Of a stretch of 8,121 nucleotides of DNA, positions 7,049 to 8,121 are shown one piece after another. The stretch comes from Gemmatimonadaceae bacterium (lineage in GTDB: Bacteria > Gemmatimonadota > Gemmatimonadetes > Gemmatimonadales > Gemmatimonadaceae), in assembly GCA_025356185.1 (NCBI GenBank), contig JANXUN010000143.1, positions 1-8,121 of the forward strand, given 5' to 3'. Numbering within the stretch: position 1 is the stretch's first letter; the number at the start of each line of letters is the position of its first letter. The notes below the pieces were generated by a model. The model did no database searches. It was not told the origin of the DNA and saw only the letters and a list, made by a program, of their open reading frames with translations. The position numbers and the translations under genes are program-made.

Positions 7049-7347
7049 CGAGGATCTCCGTCCGAGTGATAGATCGACCGCACCACGCTCGACCTCAGGC
7101 GAAGAAACAACACTGGCGCACGTGGCGTTACCGTCCGTGAAGTGACGTTGCCGACCCGTTACACCAAATTCTTCGCCCGACGTGCAGTTGCGGGAGCGCG
7201 GACGTGCCGGAGTTCGCGCGGAACGCGAGTCGACCGAAACAGTCCGGCGGGAATGATAGAACATTTGTAACGACTTTGCGCCCCGCATAGGGTGGAAAAT
7301 TCCAACGATACGGATGAGGTCGGTAGGCAGAAATGTGACGGGCGACC
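7049..7347 (-). other. Receptor leader and probable promoter region, no gene
   Basis: These 299 bases upstream of the receptor gene contain no convincing coding frame. A promoter is expected here on the minus strand. The most AT-rich patch is 7250-7305; on the minus strand it contains TTGGAATTTTCCA and further on TTCTATCAT, which could include a -10-like TATCAT, but no -35 with proper spacing is clear. If transcription starts there, the 5' leader would be about 200 bases. No riboswitch fold or tRNA could be recognised by eye. Confidence 0.3.
7056..7059 (-). promoter_or_regulatory. Shine-Dalgarno sequence of the receptor gene
   Basis: On the minus strand GGAG lies seven bases before the ATG at 7048. 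This fixes the start at the methionine that opens the signal peptide and argues against the 80-residue longer, Arg-rich extension from 7288. A second in-frame ATG (7039) three codons in has no better spacing. It is the only clear ribosome binding site seen in the window. Confidence 0.75.
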
Positions 7348-7389
7348 GGGACCAGGACCGGGACCAGGACCGGGACCGGGACCGGGACC
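7348..7389 (+). repeat. GGGACC/AGGACC hexamer array
   Basis: Seven uninterrupted six-base units: GGGACC, AGGACC, GGGACC, AGGACC, then three GGGACC. The array passes directly into a further GGGA and, after a few bases, into the heptamer array. GGG runs every six bases with three-base spacers form a canonical G-quadruplex pattern on the plus strand. No coding role is supported. Confidence 0.9.
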
Positions 7390-7396
7390 GGGAGAA

Positions 7397-7473
7397 GGGA
7401 GACGGGAGACGGGAGACGGGAGACGGGAAACGGGAGACGGGAAACGGGAGACGGGGAACGGGAAACGGGAGGA
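7397..7473 (+). repeat. GGGAGAC/GGGAAAC heptamer array
   Basis: Ten seven-base units lie in perfect register from 7397 to 7466: four GGGAGAC, then GGGAAAC, GGGAGAC, GGGAAAC, GGGAGAC, GGGGAAC, GGGAAAC, followed by a decayed GGGAGGA. G-to-A transitions separate the variants, consistent with unit duplication after point changes. The array continues the GGG-run periodicity of the hexamers next to it and pairs imperfectly with the CTCCCGTC-rich stretch downstream. Confidence 0.9.
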
Positions 7474-7481
7474 CTGCTCAA

Positions 7482-7567
7482 TCTCCCGTCTTACCCCTCT
7501 CCCGTCTTTCGTCTCTCCCGTCTTGCAGGTGCCCTCCCGTCCCCCGTCTCACTGTCTCCCGTCTCTC
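7482..7567 (-). repeat. Degenerate inverted counterpart of the heptamer array
   Basis: CTCCCGTC-type units recur at 7483-7490, 7499-7506, 7515-7522 and 7534-7541 and TCTCCCGTCTC at 7556-7566, separated by irregular pyrimidine spacers. They are the reverse complement of GACGGGAG in the array at 7397-7473, giving a long imperfect inverted repeat; the innermost pair is ACGGGAG (7465-7471) with CTCCCGT (7483-7489) around an 11-base loop. The arm runs past 7549 into the last codons of the permease gene. In minus-strand transcripts it could fold as a hairpin after the permease, but no U tract follows, so it is not called a terminator. Confidence 0.75.
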
Positions 7568-8121
7568 GCCCTTCGCCCCACCGTGGCGTAAAAGACGGGG
7601 ATGCCGAGCGCGACGATCCCAAGAACGCCGACCGTTCCCCAGCGCTGACCCGGATCGAGGAGCGCGTTGACAAGCAGGAAGAACGTCGCGAGGCAGAAGA
7701 GCGCAGGCACCACCGGATACAGCGGCACGCGCATCGGCGGATTCCAGTCCGGTCGCCGCCGCAACCGAAATACGGCACCGACGCTGAGGATATAGAAGAT
7801 CAGCGACGCGGTCACAAAGATGTCCGCCAACTGCTCGAACGTACGCAGCAGGACGAACGCGATCCCAATCCCCGCCGCCAGCCCGATCGCGACGTGCGGC
7901 GTTTTGAAGCGCGGATGGACGCGAGCGACGGCCCGGAAAAACAGTCCTTCGTCCGCCATGGCAAAAAAAATGCGCGGGCCCGTAAGCAGGGAGCCGTTGA
8001 TCGAGCCGAATGTCGAGAGCAACACGGTGATCGAGACGAGCGTCACGCCGATCGGTCCGATCAGTCGCTGGGCGACGTCGGCCGCAACGAGTCGCGCGCC
8101 CTTGATCTCCTCGACACTTAA
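7549..8121 (-). CDS. APC-superfamily amino-acid permease, C-terminal part (5' truncated by window edge)
   Basis: The last 190 residues of an amino acid/polyamine/organocation (APC) superfamily permease; the frame stays open to the window end, so its start lies beyond 8121. These are inner-membrane secondary carriers for amino acids. The diagnostic stretch is STFGSINGSLLTGPRIFFAM followed by ADEGLFF and a HPRFKTPHVAI loop, typical of the region around TM8-TM9 of the AA_permease_2 group. After it come four hydrophobic segments: one over GLAAGIGIAFVLL, one over IFVTASLIFYILSVGAVF, then after a basic RLRRRPDWNPPMRVPLYP loop one over VVPALFCLATFFLLVNALL and a last one over VGVLGIVALGIPVFYATVG. The C-terminal tail RRARDGRQ is encoded partly by the repeat-like sequence that follows. 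Substrate cannot be told. It is on the same strand as the receptor but separated by 500 bases of repeats and leader, so the two are probably not an operon. Confidence 0.88.
   Translation of the reverse strand, partial: LSVEEIKGARLVAADVAQRLIGPIGVTLVSITVLLSTFGSINGSLLTGPRIFFAMADEGLFFRAVARVHPRFKTPHVAIGLAAGIGIAFVLLRTFEQLADIFVTASLIFYILSVGAVFRLRRRPDWNPPMRVPLYPVVPALFCLATFFLLVNALLDPGQRWGTVGVLGIVALGIPVFYATVGRRARDGRQ

Noticed and set aside
7049..7288. 80-residue N-terminal extension of the receptor from an ATG at 7288
   Set aside because: The extension is Arg/Ser-rich with no family similarity, would bury the signal peptide, and the internal ATG at 7048 has a good GGAG.
7128..7481. Minus-strand frame rich in SPVSRLP repeats
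   Set aside because: It is the complement reading of the heptamer and hexamer arrays and then runs into non-coding leader.
7340..7570. CRISPR array
   Set aside because: The repeats are 6-7 bases in direct tandem without spacers and there are no cas genes.
7292..7670. Plus-strand frames with GPGPGP and GRRETGD-like peptide repeats
   Set aside because: The 6- and 7-base repeats contain no stop in these frames, so long open frames arise automatically; they overlap the permease gene and have no start signal.

Overview
The window reads as chromosomal DNA of a diderm (Gram-negative type) bacterium. The best guess is a member of Gemmatimonadota or a neighbouring phylum. That rests on an LptF/LptG pair joined directly to an Mla-type lipid transporter, a large Oar-like TonB-dependent receptor with an N-terminal carboxypeptidase-regulatory domain, moderately high GC, and intergenic G-rich heptamer arrays. 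The phylum is inference; the outer-membrane biology is directly supported by the genes.

Positions 1-3632 (+ strand) hold one tightly packed envelope operon: the 3' part of lptF, then lptG, an mlaE-type permease, an 18-codon mini-ORF, and an mlaD-type MCE protein. The junctions are ATGA (768-771), TAATG (1896-1900), a 2-base gap (2693-2694) and ATGA (2748-2751). None has an obvious Shine-Dalgarno sequence, so translational coupling is likely. LptF and LptG form the inner-membrane permease that extracts LPS for export. MlaE and MlaD belong to the phospholipid/lipid transporter of the Mla/MCE class. The ATPase (mlaF) expected between mlaE and mlaD is absent: only a mini-ORF with ATPase-like first residues fills the slot, and no Walker motif occurs anywhere in the window.

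Positions 3633-3754 are a convergent intergenic region with a small hairpin and a perfect 19-bp stem flanked by A and T tracts, a likely bidirectional terminator.

Positions 3755-7048 (- strand) encode a 1097-residue Oar-like TonB-dependent outer-membrane receptor with signal peptide, carboxypeptidase-regulatory domain, plug and beta-barrel. Its start is fixed by a GGAG ribosome binding site.

Positions 7049-7548 carry no gene. They hold the receptor's leader/promoter region, then a GGGACC hexamer array, a GGGAGAC/GGGAAAC heptamer array, and a degenerate inverted counterpart rich in CTCCCGTC. The inverted arm runs into the 3' end of the next gene.

Positions 7549-8121 (- strand) are the C-terminal 190 residues of an APC-superfamily amino-acid permease whose start lies beyond the window.

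No RNA genes, CRISPR arrays or recognisable insertion sequences were seen. The points most worth checking are the missing mlaF and the G-rich repeat block.
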